This document shows positions 35,401 through 48,212 of a DNA stretch of 64,000 nt, one piece after another (position 1 is the first letter of the stretch; each line of letters opens with the position of its first letter). The stretch is taken from NCBI RefSeq assembly GCF_964340395.1, contig NC_135550.1, positions 3,507,001 to 3,571,000 of the forward strand. The letters run 5' to 3'. The notes under the pieces were generated by a model that had not been told where the DNA came from, ran no database searches, and saw only the letters and a list, made by a program, of their open reading frames with translations. Origin of the DNA: Glandiceps talaboti. Lineage: Eukaryota > Hemichordata > Enteropneusta > Spengelidae. The position numbers and the translations under genes are program-made.

Positions 35401-36525
35401 GTCATATGCCCTTGGTTGAACATGGTCATCATATTAAACCAATAATGGCAAATGGCAGAATCACAGGGTTTGTACAGACTACACCTGACTGACTAGAATT
35501 GGTAACTATTAGGTTATCAAAATATGAGTGGCCAGGTGTTATAGATCTATCACATTAGTCACTATTTTGGAGAAAGGTGATCTGTAGTCCATAATCCTAT
35601 TCACAGGGCAGCTATAGACACAACTTCAAATTAACACATGTAAATGTCACAGATTTTCATTCAATTTCAACTGAATTCTATTTGAAACTTTTAGTAATGG
35701 AAGTCTGATGGACAGTGTCTGTCTGTGTATCTTGGTGTGAAATCGAATGATCTCACTATAGGTCTGTGTTTTGGCTCCAATGGTGATCCAATCAGCGATA
35801 TGCAAATTTGATGTAGAAATCTTAATTTTCTACGAAAAGGTACATCTCAGAAATCACCTACTGTGAATTAGGCTGAAATTTTAAAGGGATATTTCTTGAG
35901 GAAGACATTTTATTCAAAATACATTGATAAAACTTACCGCAGCAACCATGACCAAGCCTTTAGCAAGAGTCACATGCCATCATATTTGCAAAGACAAGAT
36001 GGTGGTTAGGCCTGTGCAAAAAACATTAAAAATTGTATGCAAACATGCCTAGTGACAAGGCCACACTCATAACAACAGTCAAATGGTGATGTACATACAC
36101 TATATACTGCAAAGGAAGAAACAGGTAAATAACTCAACATTCAAAAACTGAGATTTTTTGTAAAGAGATGAGTACATAAATGTTCAAAGTAAAATTTTAA
36201 GGACAACTTCAAAACTAATGTCATGAGAATGGAATTGTGCTTCTTTTGATCATGTTCCCTTCTGAATACATTCAGAAAATAATTTAGTAAGTCATTTCCT
36301 TATTGAGATATTCAAATATGATTTGTAAACAAGTAAGTAAATACAAATACCCCAAATATGCCACATTAACTGGCACAGCACCTTCAGTGGTGGAACCTAA
36401 AATTACCTGCCAAGTCATTATCTTCATAAATGATTTTGAAATTCCCAGAATCCTATTTTCCTTAGAAAAATGAACAATATTACAAAATGCAATGAGTACT
36501 ATTCTTTTCATAGTAAGTATTTTTT
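35401..36525. other. AT-rich tail of block 1, no gene seen
   Basis: It contains the dispersed AACTTACCGCAGCAACCATG repeat and is duplicated at 38492-39642. The frames at 36284-36511 on the minus strand are conserved in the second copy (39391-39609) only as part of the block duplication and show frameshifts there. Confidence 0.5.
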
Positions 36526-39500
36526 AATTGTGTTGATAACACTTGAAACTTTGTAAATATACCCAGATTGTGACTGGCAATAGTATTACATTACAAACAA
36601 AACAAGTACACGTATTTTGAGCCGTCGAAGTGACCATGGTTACATTTCTGCAAGTGGACACTTAGACAGCAAGGCCAGCAACATGACCACAGGGTGACCA
36701 TGGTTGCATTTCTGCAAGTAGACACTTAGACAGCAAGGCCGGTAACATGACCACAGGGTGACCATGGTTGCATTTCTGCAAGTGGACACCGAGACAGCAA
36801 GGCCGGCAACATGACCAGATGGCCAATTGGCACAACAAGGTTGCATATACAGCACATATGTGTGACCCTTGATACTGTTTGTGCAAGACTCTCATCAACC
36901 AAGACATTTTTTGGAGTTAGGCGCCAAGCTCACATGCTTAATGAAGACTCAGAAATACATCACATTTATACCATTTTTTAGGAGAGAAAGGTGGGTTGGG
37001 GGCTTTGGAGGCGCGATGGGGTGGGGGGTTGGAAGTTGTGTAAGAGTGTTCGTGTGTGTGTGCATGTGTGTGTGTGTGCAGGTATGTATGTATGTATATA
37101 TGTATGTATGTATGTATGTGTGTGTGTGTGTGCATGTATGTATGATTGCGTATACCCTATGTATGTGTGTATGTATGTGTGTATAGATACATGTATGATG
37201 TTAAGTAGAATGCTAAGTTGGTGGGTGTGGGTGTGTGTGTGTGTGAGTCAGGAGATAGTTATAGGCATTTAGGTCAATAGGATTGTATGTTAGGTTGAAT
37301 TGATAGGCTGGTGTGTGTATCGGGGGGGGGGGGGTCTCTATGGGTTGATACTGTGAAAGGTGTAGGTAGATATATGTACATTATACAGATTTTAGATATG
37401 ATATTAGGTCGAATGGTGGGAGTGGGGTGGGTGGGTTGATGAGTGTATGTGTAGTTAGATGTAGTAAGGTAGGTATTCAGGTCTTTAGGATGGTAGATAT
37501 GATGTTAAGTATAATATCGAAAATCTCAATTTTCTTAAAAAAGGTACATCTCGGAAATTACCTACTCTGTGAATTAGGCTGAAATTTTAAAGGGATATTT
37601 TTTGAGGAGGAAATTTTGTTCAAAATACATCGACAAAACTTACCCTAGCTACCATGACCCAGGCCTTAGCAATAGTCACATGTGTGGGGGTCAGGGGTGG
37701 GTCTGCTGCCTGGCTTGATACTATGTTAGGTGTAGGTAAATATATAGATAGGGTAGGTTAATTGGGGTACTAATCAGGCTTTTAGATATCGTGTTAGGTT
37801 GAATGGTGGGGAAGGGTCAGGTGGATTGATACTATGATAGGTGTAGGTAGATATATATATAGATAGGTAGGTTAATTGAGGTATTAATTAGGCTTTTAGA
37901 TATCATGATAGGTTGAATGGTGGGGGAGGGGTTAGGTGGATTGATACTATGATAGGTGTAGGTAGATATATATAGATAGGTAGGTTAATTGAGGTATTAA
38001 TTAGGCTTTTAGACATCATGTTAGGTCGAATGGTGGGGGAGGAGGAGGTGGGTTGATAGGTGTATGTAGGTAGTTAGGTGTAGACAAAGGTACTAGGTAT
38101 TTTAGTCAGTAGGTTGGTAGATATGATGTTAAGTATAATATTGGTGGATTGGTGTGAGTGGATGGATGGGTGGGTGTGTGTGTGTGTGTGTGTGTGGGTA
38201 GGGATGGCTGAGGTATGGGGGTGCGGGATGGGTGTAGGGGATGGTCGGGTGGGTACTTTCTCGGCCTATAAAATGGTGTATCTGTGAAGTCTTTCTCAGT
38301 TCTCATTGAGCATGTAAGCTTGGCTGCACTTACTCCAAAATATGTGTTGGTTTGGGACTCCTGTGCAGACAGTGTCAGGGTCATTATATCTGTGGGGTAT
38401 ATGCAGCCTTGTTGTGTTACCTCAATGGCCACTGTAAATTGTTGCTGGACTTAAGTGACCATGGTTGACCATGAACTACCATGGTAGTTCATAGTCATAT
38501 GCCCTTGGTTGAACATGGTCATCATATTAAACCAATAATGGCAAATGGCAGAATCACAGGGCTTGTACAGACTACACCTGACTGACTAGATTGGTAACTA
38601 TTAGGTTATCAAAATAAGACTAAGAGTGGCCAGGTGTCATAGATCTATCACGATAGTCACTATTTTGGAGAAAGGTGGTCTGTAGTCCATAATCCTATTC
38701 ACAGGGCAGCTGTAGACACAACTTCAAATTAACACATGTAAATGTCACAGATTTTCATTCAATTTCAACTGAATTCTATTTGAAACTTTTAGTAATGGAA
38801 GTCTGATGGACAGTGTCTGTCTGTGTATCTTGGTGTGAAATCGAATGATCTCACTATAGGTCTGTGTTTTGGCTCCAATGGTAATCCAATCAGTGATATG
38901 CAAATTTGATGTGGAAATCTTAATTTTCTACGAAAAGGTACATCTCAGAAATCACCTCCTGTGAATTAGGCTGAAATTTTAAAGGGATATTCTTGAGGAA
39001 GACATTTTATTCAAAATACATTGATAAAACTTACCGCAGCAACCATGACCAAGCCTTTAGCAAGAGTCACATGCCATCATATTTGCAAAGACAAGATGGT
39101 GGTTAGGCTAGCTAGTGCAAAAAACATTAAAAATTGTATGCAAACATGCCTAGTGACAAGGCCACACTCATAACAACAGTCAAATGGTGATGTACATACA
39201 CTATATTGCAAAGGAAGAAACAGGTAAATATCTCAACATTCAAAAACTGAGATTTTTTGTAAAAAGATGAGTACATAAATGTTTAAAGTAAAATTTTAAG
39301 AACAACTTCAAAACTAATGTCATGAGAATGGAATTGTGCTTCTTTTGATCATGTTCCCTTCTGAATACATTCAGAAAATAATTTAGTAAGTCATTTCCTT
39401 ATTGAGATATTCAAATATGCTTTGTAAACAAGTAAGTAAATACAAATACCCAAATATGCCACATTAACTGGCACAGCACCTTCAGTGGTGGAAACTGATA

Positions 39501-39642
39501 TTACCTGCCAAGTCATTATCTTCATAAATGATTTTGAAATTCCCAGAATCCTATTTTCCTTAGAAAAATGAACAATATTGCAAAATGCAATGAGTACTAT
39601 TCTTTTCATAATAAGTATTTTTTAATTGTGTTGATAACACTT
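36526..39642. repeat. Segmental block, copy 2 (~3.1 kb)
   Basis: This is a tandem copy of 33091-36525 with three 64-bp units (36631-36815), an extra TATG run at 37081-37145, three ~110-bp units (37715-38040), arms at about 36765-36985 and 38262-38490, and the same AT-rich tail. It ends at AACACTT where the piggyBac-like element begins. Confidence 0.85.
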
Positions 39643-41908
39643 CCCTTACAAATATCTCTCACTAGATTTTGATAAGAATCTAGTGAGAATCTAGTAAGAA
39701 TCTCATAATAATATATCAGGTATTTGTATGCAAATTAGCGAGAAAACAATGAGAATCTAATAAGAATCTATTGAATTTTCTATTAGGTATTTGTATGCAA
39801 ATTAGCGAGAAAATATTGGATCTAATAAGAATCTAGTGAGAATCTAGTAAATTTTCTATTAGGTATTTGTATGCAAATTAGCAAGAAAATATTGGATCTA
39901 ATAAGAATCTAGTGAGAATATAGTGAATTATCTATTAGATATTTGTATGCAAATTAGTGAGAAAACAGACGAGTAAGAATATAGTGAGAATCTAATAAGA
40001 ATCTAGTAAATTTTCTATCAGAATCCTATTGGCTCCTCATTGCCTACAGAATGAAAATCTTCAAAATAGTGTATTATGCAATGAGAATAAAAAATATCAC
40101 CAGAGTGTGCATAAATATTTAATATCAACATATTCACATTCATATTCAAAATGACTCCTGTGTGTATGTGATACGATAGTCACCCTAGCACCATAATCAG
40201 TTTTGAATCTGAATGTGAATATGTTGATAATTCAAACCCATTATGAAATGGAAATGGCTGCCTGTCAAAACTTTCACAGAATACTTAGGATTTGTGCCAT
40301 TTTCATTGGAATAACATCTTTCTTAGAACTTAAATCCGAGCGTAAGCGATGCATTGGCTGTCATAGGATATTCTTGATTCCAGAGGGGTATATGATATTT
40401 CCCGTCGCTAAATTTTGAGTCGAGTGATGGGCTGTCGCGATCGCGCGACATAAAAACACAATGATCAACGATTGAAAAAAAAAATCAAGAGATTTTCATT
40501 CACTTGCATCGAATTTTACTTGATGAAATCATGATTGAAAATTGGCAAATGATTTTCAAGATGTAGATCGACCACGAAATACACAACAAAGGATAAAGCC
40601 ATTTCAGGTACCATACTATACTATAATATTACTACTAGCCTCATCTCATCTGTAGAGACTTCAAGAACTATCGCTACTTACAGCTAGCTATCCTACCCTT
40701 TCTCCTAAATTAGTACAAGTGCCCGTGCCTGTGTGAGTGATCATGGTACTGAAGAGGTTCATTGTATCATAACCATGTTGTCAACGATCAGTAATTTGTG
40801 GAACAGCTGTTAGCCAAGGCTTCACCATCGTAAAGGTTTCGTAGGTTTTGACAGATGATTGCGAGAGTTAACTTTCACGTACTGGTAGCCAGTTTACTGT
40901 CGTATGAAAATGGCGGGCTTCGATATCGTCCAATGAGAGAATAGAAATCATTTCACTACATTGTAGATACCATGTTTTGTAAGGAATATTTTGATTCGCT
41001 CATTTTGCGTAATAATATATTATATCAAAAACATCAAATTAGTGACCTTGTTATAAAATATTCTTATTTCGTCATATTTCCGTCGAAATGTCAAAGGTCG
41101 ATGTTGTTAGTCTTTAAATATATTCAAGGCCATCATGGTATGCAGCATCAGTCAGAGTTAACAGTGACCTGTCGCTAAGTTCTAGCTTCGATTTTGATAG
41201 TTAATCCTCTGATTTCGAGTGTGAAAATGATCAAAGTACGTCAGCACCATAGTAGTTTTTTTGTTTTTTTAAATAAACAATTTTCACTGTGCCGTATTAC
41301 AGTATTTCCGGTTCCCAACAATAACAAATTTCAATGTAACCACGTTTATAGGTACATATTTATATATGTATTGGTATTCACTCACAAGTTACTACTATGA
41401 CATTATACTTTTTTATAACATAGGAAATAACAAGATCTGCGTTTCCCCCTAAAGTTCATGCCGCTTTCTGGACCATTTTAACCTTTCTTGCCAGGATCTC
41501 ACAGGAAATATAATGCTGTTGAAATAGCTAGAAGAATAATCTATTAGAATTGTTCTGTCACTTTAGTCTGAATGCAGGGGTGTGACAAGTATCCAATCGA
41601 TTCTGCAGGGGTGTGACAAGTATCCAATCGATTCTTGCAAGATTCTCATTAGAAATCCATAATTTGATGATTCTAATAGAATCTTGTGAGATTCTAGTGA
41701 GAAAAATGTGGTATGGAGTAAGAAAGTGTTAAAATCTATTAGAATTTTGCTCATCGACTGTCAGGAAGATCTTCTGATAGATTCTTGTAAGAATCTACTA
41801 GATTATATTGAATTCTGATCAGATTCTCATTAGAAATCTTTATTTTCATGATTCTAACCGAATCTAGTGAGATTCTAGCAAGAATCTAGTGAGACAAAAT
41901 CGTACAGG
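39643..41908. mobile_element. piggyBac-like non-autonomous element, 2.27 kb
   Basis: The ends are CCCTTACAAATATCTCTCAC and, in reverse complement of the right end, CCTGTACGATTTTGTCTCAC. TTAA follows the right end (41909-41912). The left flank is AACACTT, where the uninterrupted block reads AACACTTAAAACTTTG, so the left TTAA has lost AA. CCY...RGG ends in a TTAA site fit piggyBac. Both subterminal regions (39655-40020 and 41560-41890) are arrays of AATCTAGTGAGAATCTAGTA repeats. No transposase is seen. Confidence 0.65.
40021..41560 (+). other. Core of the piggyBac-like element, no recognisable gene
   Basis: The core contains short open frames (40203-40418, 40972-41178, 41194-41400) with CpG-containing text, but no DDD transposase motif or known domain can be seen. 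A tandem pair of CAGGGGTGTGACAAGTATCC lies at 41576-41637. Confidence 0.45.
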
Positions 41909-42358
41909 TTAAAACTTTGTAAATATACCCAGATTGTGACTGGCAATAGTAATACATTACAAACAAGTACATGTATTTTGAGCCCTCGAAGTGACCATGG
42001 TTGCATTTCTGCAAGTGGACACTTAAGACATCAAGGCCGGCAACATGACCACAGGGTGACCATGGTTGCATTTCTGCAAGTGGACACCGAGACAGCAAGG
42101 CCAGCAACATGACCAGATGGCCAATTGGCATAACAAGGTTGCATATACAGCACATATGTGTGTGACCCTTGATACTGTTTGTGCAAGACTCTCATCAACC
42201 AAGACATTTTTTGGAGTTAGGCGCCAAGCTCACATGCTTAATGAAGACTCAGAAATACATCACATTTATACCATTTTTTAGGAGAGAAAGGTGGGTTGGG
42301 GGGTTATTGGTGGGTGTGATGGGGTGGGGGTTGGAGGTTGTGTGACAGTGTTTGTGTT

Positions 42359-42397
<39 letters not shown>

Positions 42398-42420
42398 ATG
42401 TTTTTTTAGAATATGGTATG
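41909..42420. repeat. Segmental block, copy 3, left part
   Basis: It resumes with TTAAAACTTTGTAAATATAC and two 64-bp units (41995-42117), then the left arm to about 42300. From about 42300 it becomes divergent TG/AG microsatellite. The right part of this copy is at 45110-46470. Confidence 0.8.
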
Positions 42421-42523
42421 CTGATGGGTGTGTTTGTGTGGGTGTGCCAAGGTGTAGATGGGGGTGAATGGATTAGGTGTAGGGAGGTATATGTAGATGT
42501 GTGTGTCTAGATGTGTGTGGGTG

Positions 42524-42622
<99 letters not shown>

Positions 42623-42700
42623 TGACTGACTGACTGACTGACTGACTGACTGACTGACTGACTGACTGACTGACTGACTGGGTGGGTGGGTGGGTGGGTG
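42360..42700. repeat. Compound microsatellite: TG, AG (about 45), ACTG (about 15), GGTG
   Basis: TG at 42364-42395, AG at 42527-42619, ACTG at 42620-42680, and GGTG at 42680-42703. All frames here are low complexity. Confidence 0.95.
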
Positions 42701-42703
42701 GGG

Positions 42704-44720
42704 GTTATTTTATATCTATATTTCACCCAGAACTTTACCTTGTGAACTGACATAACTAAAGAAAATAAATTTCAAATCTATAATCACATGGAAGTAAAAT
42801 ATTTGAGTTTGTTCTATATCTTCTAGGAAGACTTATTTACCAATTACTTAGCTAGTTAGAGTGAGTTTGTTAGTTTGATCATTGATTAGTATATTTACAT
42901 TGCAGAATCTAGTATCTAAGGAAGTGAGGTTTCTTATCTTTCTTATCACTGAATAATGTGTGTTGGCAATATTTACAAATGTGGTAAAGCACAGTCTATT
43001 ACATAACACATCAGGCAAAGCTATAACACCACAGGCAAAGCTAAGCTCAATGTCATATCAGTTATCAGTTTTACTGACCCATTATCAGTGACTTTGCAAA
43101 TAGCTTTAGGGATACAAACAAATTTTATGACACCCGCCTTGCTGGCTCACCAAGTGGGGAAAGTCACACATGAACCGCTAATGCAAAAATCTGTCATGGT
43201 TCGCTAGTTAGAGAGAATGAATTAGTGAATGAATTAGGTACAAGGTATTGTATAACTCCAAAAAAGTCAGGCATATATAGAGACTCCATTCAAGTGTCTA
43301 CCCCATGTTATCAGGATGGAAGCTTTTTTAGAGTGTTTTGCTAGCTAATGCTGGAAGCTTAATAAATAGAGGTCTCATTTGAATGTCTACATCCACATTA
43401 TCAATGATGAATTTTTTGCATGGGATATTGTCATTTGGCCTTTACTCGGCTGTATGCTACCCAAATTGATCGAGTGTATGTCTGAATACATGTAGTTTAT
43501 CCAAATAATGACATATTTTCCAAACAATTCAGAGCAGGAATAAGGAGAATTATTTGGAGTTTGTTGGGATGAAGGCTTGTTATTTACCTAAATAACTAAC
43601 TAACCAACAAGCTAACTTGCTAATGAACTAACAAACTAATTAACTAACTAACTTCACAAGTTTTCATCTCACAGACACATTTCCAACATATAGCTTTATT
43701 GCTATTCTGAATTTTTAAGACAAATAATGTTACTGCCATTAGGTCCTTATTGTGTACATACCTAGACTACAGTATCTGACAGTTAATTATGCCTGGTTTG
43801 ATTGAAACTGGTCCATTTATTCATTCCTTTATTCAGAGATATACGTGAAGACTGGATAATTTGAATCTATCATACATTTCAAGTTTAATGTTTCATTTAA
43901 AAAGTTCATCATAGATAACATGGTTGTAGACATTCAAATGATGTCACTATCTAATAAGCTTAGTCAGTAGGGAAACATGCATTTTAATGACAAATATATC
44001 CATCATTCGAACATTTTTGGTTACAAAACAAAGAAATGTGCATATTTGGACATGAAGTTTGGTTGGAATAAGCTATCCAGGTCAGACATGTATTGTGCAC
44101 TTTTTTGTAGACTTACTACATAGTCAGTCAGTCACCTTGACTGTTAGTCAAGTACATGTGCTTGCTTTTCATTCACTTATCACTTGTGTTTGTTGCCAAT
44201 ATTAGGAGTCGGGACTAAATGCATTTTTATATATAAGATTGGGTAAACAGTTGTTGCTATCTTAGCTTAATTGCACTACTTTTTGTCATTTGTGAGCAGT
44301 TTGAAAACAAAACAGTTTGAGTTTAATTTCACTTTAGCTCAGAAAGTATAATTAACTTAATTGTAATTAAGAACAGCTATTTCATACTGTTATACTTTAA
44401 AATAATTGATATACCCTTGATACTTTTGATGTAATCCAAAGTATATTAGGATGTAGGTTAAGGAATAGTTAAATAGTAGTTTGTTTATTTGCATTTCACG
44501 GTCTACATCCCATTTGCAAAGAAGTTACACTTCAATATTTTAAGTCAAGACTATCAATATTACACAATATACTAAGGGTGAAAGTACAACATAAACATAT
44601 AAAACTAGATAATTTCATATAAAGTGTTTGTGTATAAATATTATACAAACTTAGCAGCTGACAATCTCTTTAGGCAGTTATGTAGATACATACGATATGT
44701 TAGTGGGTTGATAGCTGTAG
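42704..44720. other. No recognisable feature
   Basis: The stretch is AT-rich and single-copy as far as I can see, between the split halves of block 3. A dispersed repeat piece (AGCTTTAGGGATACAAACAA) lies at about 43105 and a TAACTAAC run at about 43590-43650. Confidence 0.5.
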
Positions 44721-44723
44721 ATA

Positions 44724-44814
44724 GATGTAGTTTTATGTATTTATGTATGTATGTATGTATGTATGTATGTATGCATGTATGTATGCATGTATGTATGTAT
44801 GTATGTATGTATGT

Positions 44815-44854
<40 letters not shown>

Positions 44855-45095
44855 ATGTATGTACGGTATGTGTATGTATGTATGTGTATGTGTGTATGTA
44901 TGTATGTATGTATGTATGTATGTACGGTATGTATGTATGTATGTATGTATGTGTGTATGTATGTATGTATGGATGTATGGATGTATAGATGTATAGATGT
45001 ATGTATAAATGTATATATATGTAACTATATTGTGTGTGTATGTATGTATGTATAAATGTATGTATAAATGTATGATTGTGTATATGTATGTGTGT
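44724..45095. repeat. TATG/TG microsatellite
   Basis: A long TATG run with TG, TACGG and GATG interruptions. Three overlapping open frames are artefacts. Confidence 0.95.
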
Positions 45096-45109
45096 GTATA
45101 GAATATAGG

Positions 45110-46470
45110 TAGAATGCTTAGTTGGTGGGTGTGTGGGTGGGGGAATAGTTATAGGTTTTTAAGTCTATAGGATGGTACATATGGTAGAATTGTATGCTGA
45201 TGGTCAATGGTGGCTGGGTTGATACTATGATAGGTGTAGGTAGATATATATATATATATATATAGATAGGTAGGTTAATTGAGGTACTAATCAGGCTTTT
45301 AGATATTGTGTTAGGTTGAATGGTGGGGAAGGGTCAGGTGGATTGATACTATGATAGGTGTAGGTAGATATATATAGATAGGTACGTTAATTGAGGTATT
45401 AATAATTAGGCTTTTAGATATCATGTTAGGTCGAATGGTGGGGAAGGGTCAGGTGGATCGATACTATGATAGGTGTAGGTAGATATATATAGATAGGTAG
45501 GTTAATTGAGGTATTAATTAGGCTTTTAGATATCATGTTAGGTTGAATGGTGGGGAAGGGTCAGGTGGATTGATACTATGATAGGTGTAGGTAGATATAT
45601 ATAGATAGGTAGGTTAATTGAGGTATTAATAATTAGGCTTTTAGACATCATGTTAGGTTGAATGATGGGGGAGGGGTTAGGTGGATTGATACTATGATAG
45701 GTGTAGGTAGATATATATAGATAGGTAGGTTAATTGAGGTATTAATTAGGCTTTTAGATATTGTGTTAGGTTGAATGGTGGGGGAGGGGTTAGGTGGATT
45801 GATACTATGATAGGTGTAGGTAGATATATATAGATAGGTAGGTTAATTGAGGTATTAATTAGGCTTTTAGATATTGTGTTAGGTTGAATGGTGGGGGAGG
45901 GGTTAGGTGGATTGATACTATGATAGGTGTAGGTAGATATATATAGATAGGTAGGTTAATTGAGGTATTAATTAGGCTTTTAGATATCATGTTAGGTCGA
46001 ATGGTGGGGGAGGAGGAGGTGGGTTGATAGGTGTATGTAGGTAGTTAGGTGTAGACAAAGGTACTAGGTATTTTAGTCAGTAGGTTGGTAGATATGATGT
46101 TAAGTATGATATTGGTGTGAGTGGATGGATGGATGGGTGTGTGTGTGTGTGTGTGTGTGGGTAGGGATTGCTGAGGTATGGGGGTGCGGGATGGGTGTGG
46201 GGGATGGTCGGGTGGGTACTTTCTCGGCCTATAAAATGGTGTATCTGTGAAGTCTTTCTCAGTTCTCATTGAGCATGTAAGCTTGGCTGCACTTACTCCA
46301 AAATATGTGTTGGTTTATTTGGACTCCTGTGCAGACAGTGTCAGGGTCATTATATCTGTGGGGTATATGCAGCCTTGTTGTTTTACCTCAATGGCCACTG
46401 TAAATTGTTGCTGGGCGTAAGTGACCATGGTTGACCATGAACTACCATGGTAGTTCACCCTCATTGCCAC
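45110..46470. repeat. Segmental block, copy 3, right part
   Basis: It resumes at GAATGCTTAGTTGGTGGGTG, carries about seven ~110-bp units (45225-46010), the inverted arm at 46205-46440 and the 20-bp palindrome at 46438-46457, and diverges right after it. Confidence 0.85.
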
Positions 46471-47460
46471 CTTAGTTTGTCCACAAATACCTGAAAGGCA
46501 GAATTTGTGTGACAATAGCACTTTCAGTTTGATTTTTTGCACAACTAAACTGATAAAGCTATAGGTTCAGTAGTAGTAGTGCTACAGGTGTTATTCTGCA
46601 GTTATAATGTTTCAAACTTATTGACAAAACTGGTCCTAGTAACCAATTATTGTTTATATTGTAAATATGAATACTGGGAATGTTAGGCAAGTGAAAAAAG
46701 ATTCCAAATATGTATTCAAATATGCCTTAGCAACAAAACTACACCAATAACAACAGACAAATAATGGTGTATATATGGCCAAGATAACAATTGGGTTGCC
46801 TAGGCCAATTAATAAACAACCAAAGTTGAATGCAAATATGGCCAGCAACAATACCATGCAACAGCCAAATGACGGCATATATGGTAAAAGTAACAATAAG
46901 CTGCTGCATTAATACCTTTACCTGATATGCTATCATTTGGCTAGGCTACCAGATAAACATAAGCAAACAAAATGCACAGTTTTGCTACAATGCCATTGGT
47001 GCTATTTTTTTCAGTATATTATCATATATCTTGCACATGTTTACTAATCAAAAGGTGTATTATTTAATCAGTTGGTGGTCAATCTACTGTCATCAATATC
47101 TCGATCTATACAGTCTGATCTAATGTTAATACCATAACAAATGAAAAGTACAAGTTTGTCAACTATTGATCTACTTCAACTGCCACAGATTTGCTGTATT
47201 CTGATTGGATGTACTTTTTCTGAAGTGTTGGGGTACAATGGTCACGATTGATTTCAGATATAAGTTTTTGACCTAAAGTGGGGTTTTTAAACCCTAAAAT
47301 GCATACATGGCCAATGGGATCATCATGTTGTGAATTTGACGTCATCTACTTATCCCCAGAGGTATACCCAATACATTTCAGCTCTATCTGTTCAGTATAG
47401 TTCTGGAATTATAGTTTTTTGACCAAACAAACACATTTTCAACATAGGAATATTCAGGAG
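46471..47460. other. Dispersed-repeat remnants, no gene
   Basis: Pieces of the AACTGATAAAGCTATAGGTT CAG hairpin family (46540) and of the CCTAGTAACCAATT / AACAACAGACAAATAATGG family (46620-46900) are present. No exon is supported. Confidence 0.5.
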
Positions 47461-47465
47461 TTCAG

Positions 47466-48212
47466 AACATATACTGACAGAGGAGAACAGTTATCCCTAT
47501 CTCAGAGTTGTTAGATAAATACTGACGGATGAGAACAGTTATCCCTTTCTCAGAGTTGTTTAACAAATACTGACAGAGGAGAACAGTTATCCCTATCTCA
47601 GAGTTGTTAGATAAATACTGACAGAAGAGAACAGTTATCTGTATCTTAGAGTTGTTAGATAAATACTGACAGATGAGAACAGTTATCTGTATCTTCGAGT
47701 TGTTAAACAAATACTGACAGAGGAGAACAGTTATCTGTATCTCAGAGTTGTTCAACAAATACTGACAGATGAGAACAGTTATCCCTATCTCAGAGTTAAT
47801 TGTTAAACAAATACTGACAGATGAGAACAGTTATCTGTATCTCAGAGTTGTTAGATAAATACTGACAGAAGAGAACAGTTATCTGTATCTTAAGAGTTAG
47901 ACAAATACTGACAGATGTGAACAGTTTAATATCTGTATCTTAGAGTTCTTAAACAAATACTGACAGAGGAGAACAGTTGTCTGTATCTTAAGAGTTCTTA
48001 GACAAATACTGACAGATGAGAACAGTTGTCTGTATCTTAAGAGTTCTTAGACAAATACTGACAGAGAACAGTTATCTGTATCTTCGAGTTGTTAAACAAA
48101 TACTGACAGAAGAGAACTGCAGTTATCTGTATCTTACAGCTATTGAACATATACTGACAGAGAACAGTTATCCATATCTCAGAGTTCTTAGACAAATTCT
48201 GAGAGAAGAGAA
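47466..48212. repeat. 48-bp minisatellite, about 15 copies
   Basis: The unit is AAATACTGACAGAGGAGAAC then AGTTATCCCTATCTCAGAGT TGTTAGAT. Later copies carry small indels. It opens false frames on both strands. Confidence 0.9.

Larger units (their letters stand above)
33091..36525. repeat. Segmental block, copy 1 (~3.4 kb)
   Basis: The block is repeated at 36526-39642, and in split form at 41909-42420 and 45110-46470. Order: 64-bp minisatellite, left arm, TG/G-run, ~110-bp minisatellite, right arm (inverted), 20-bp palindrome, AT-rich 1.1 kb. It has no credible gene. Confidence 0.85.

Noticed and set aside
42406-42753. Ser/Leu and Ser/Gln-rich minus-strand frame
   Set aside because: Translation of AG and ACTG microsatellites.
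44624-45055. 143-codon Tyr/Val/Cys/Met frame
   Set aside because: Translation of TATG microsatellite.
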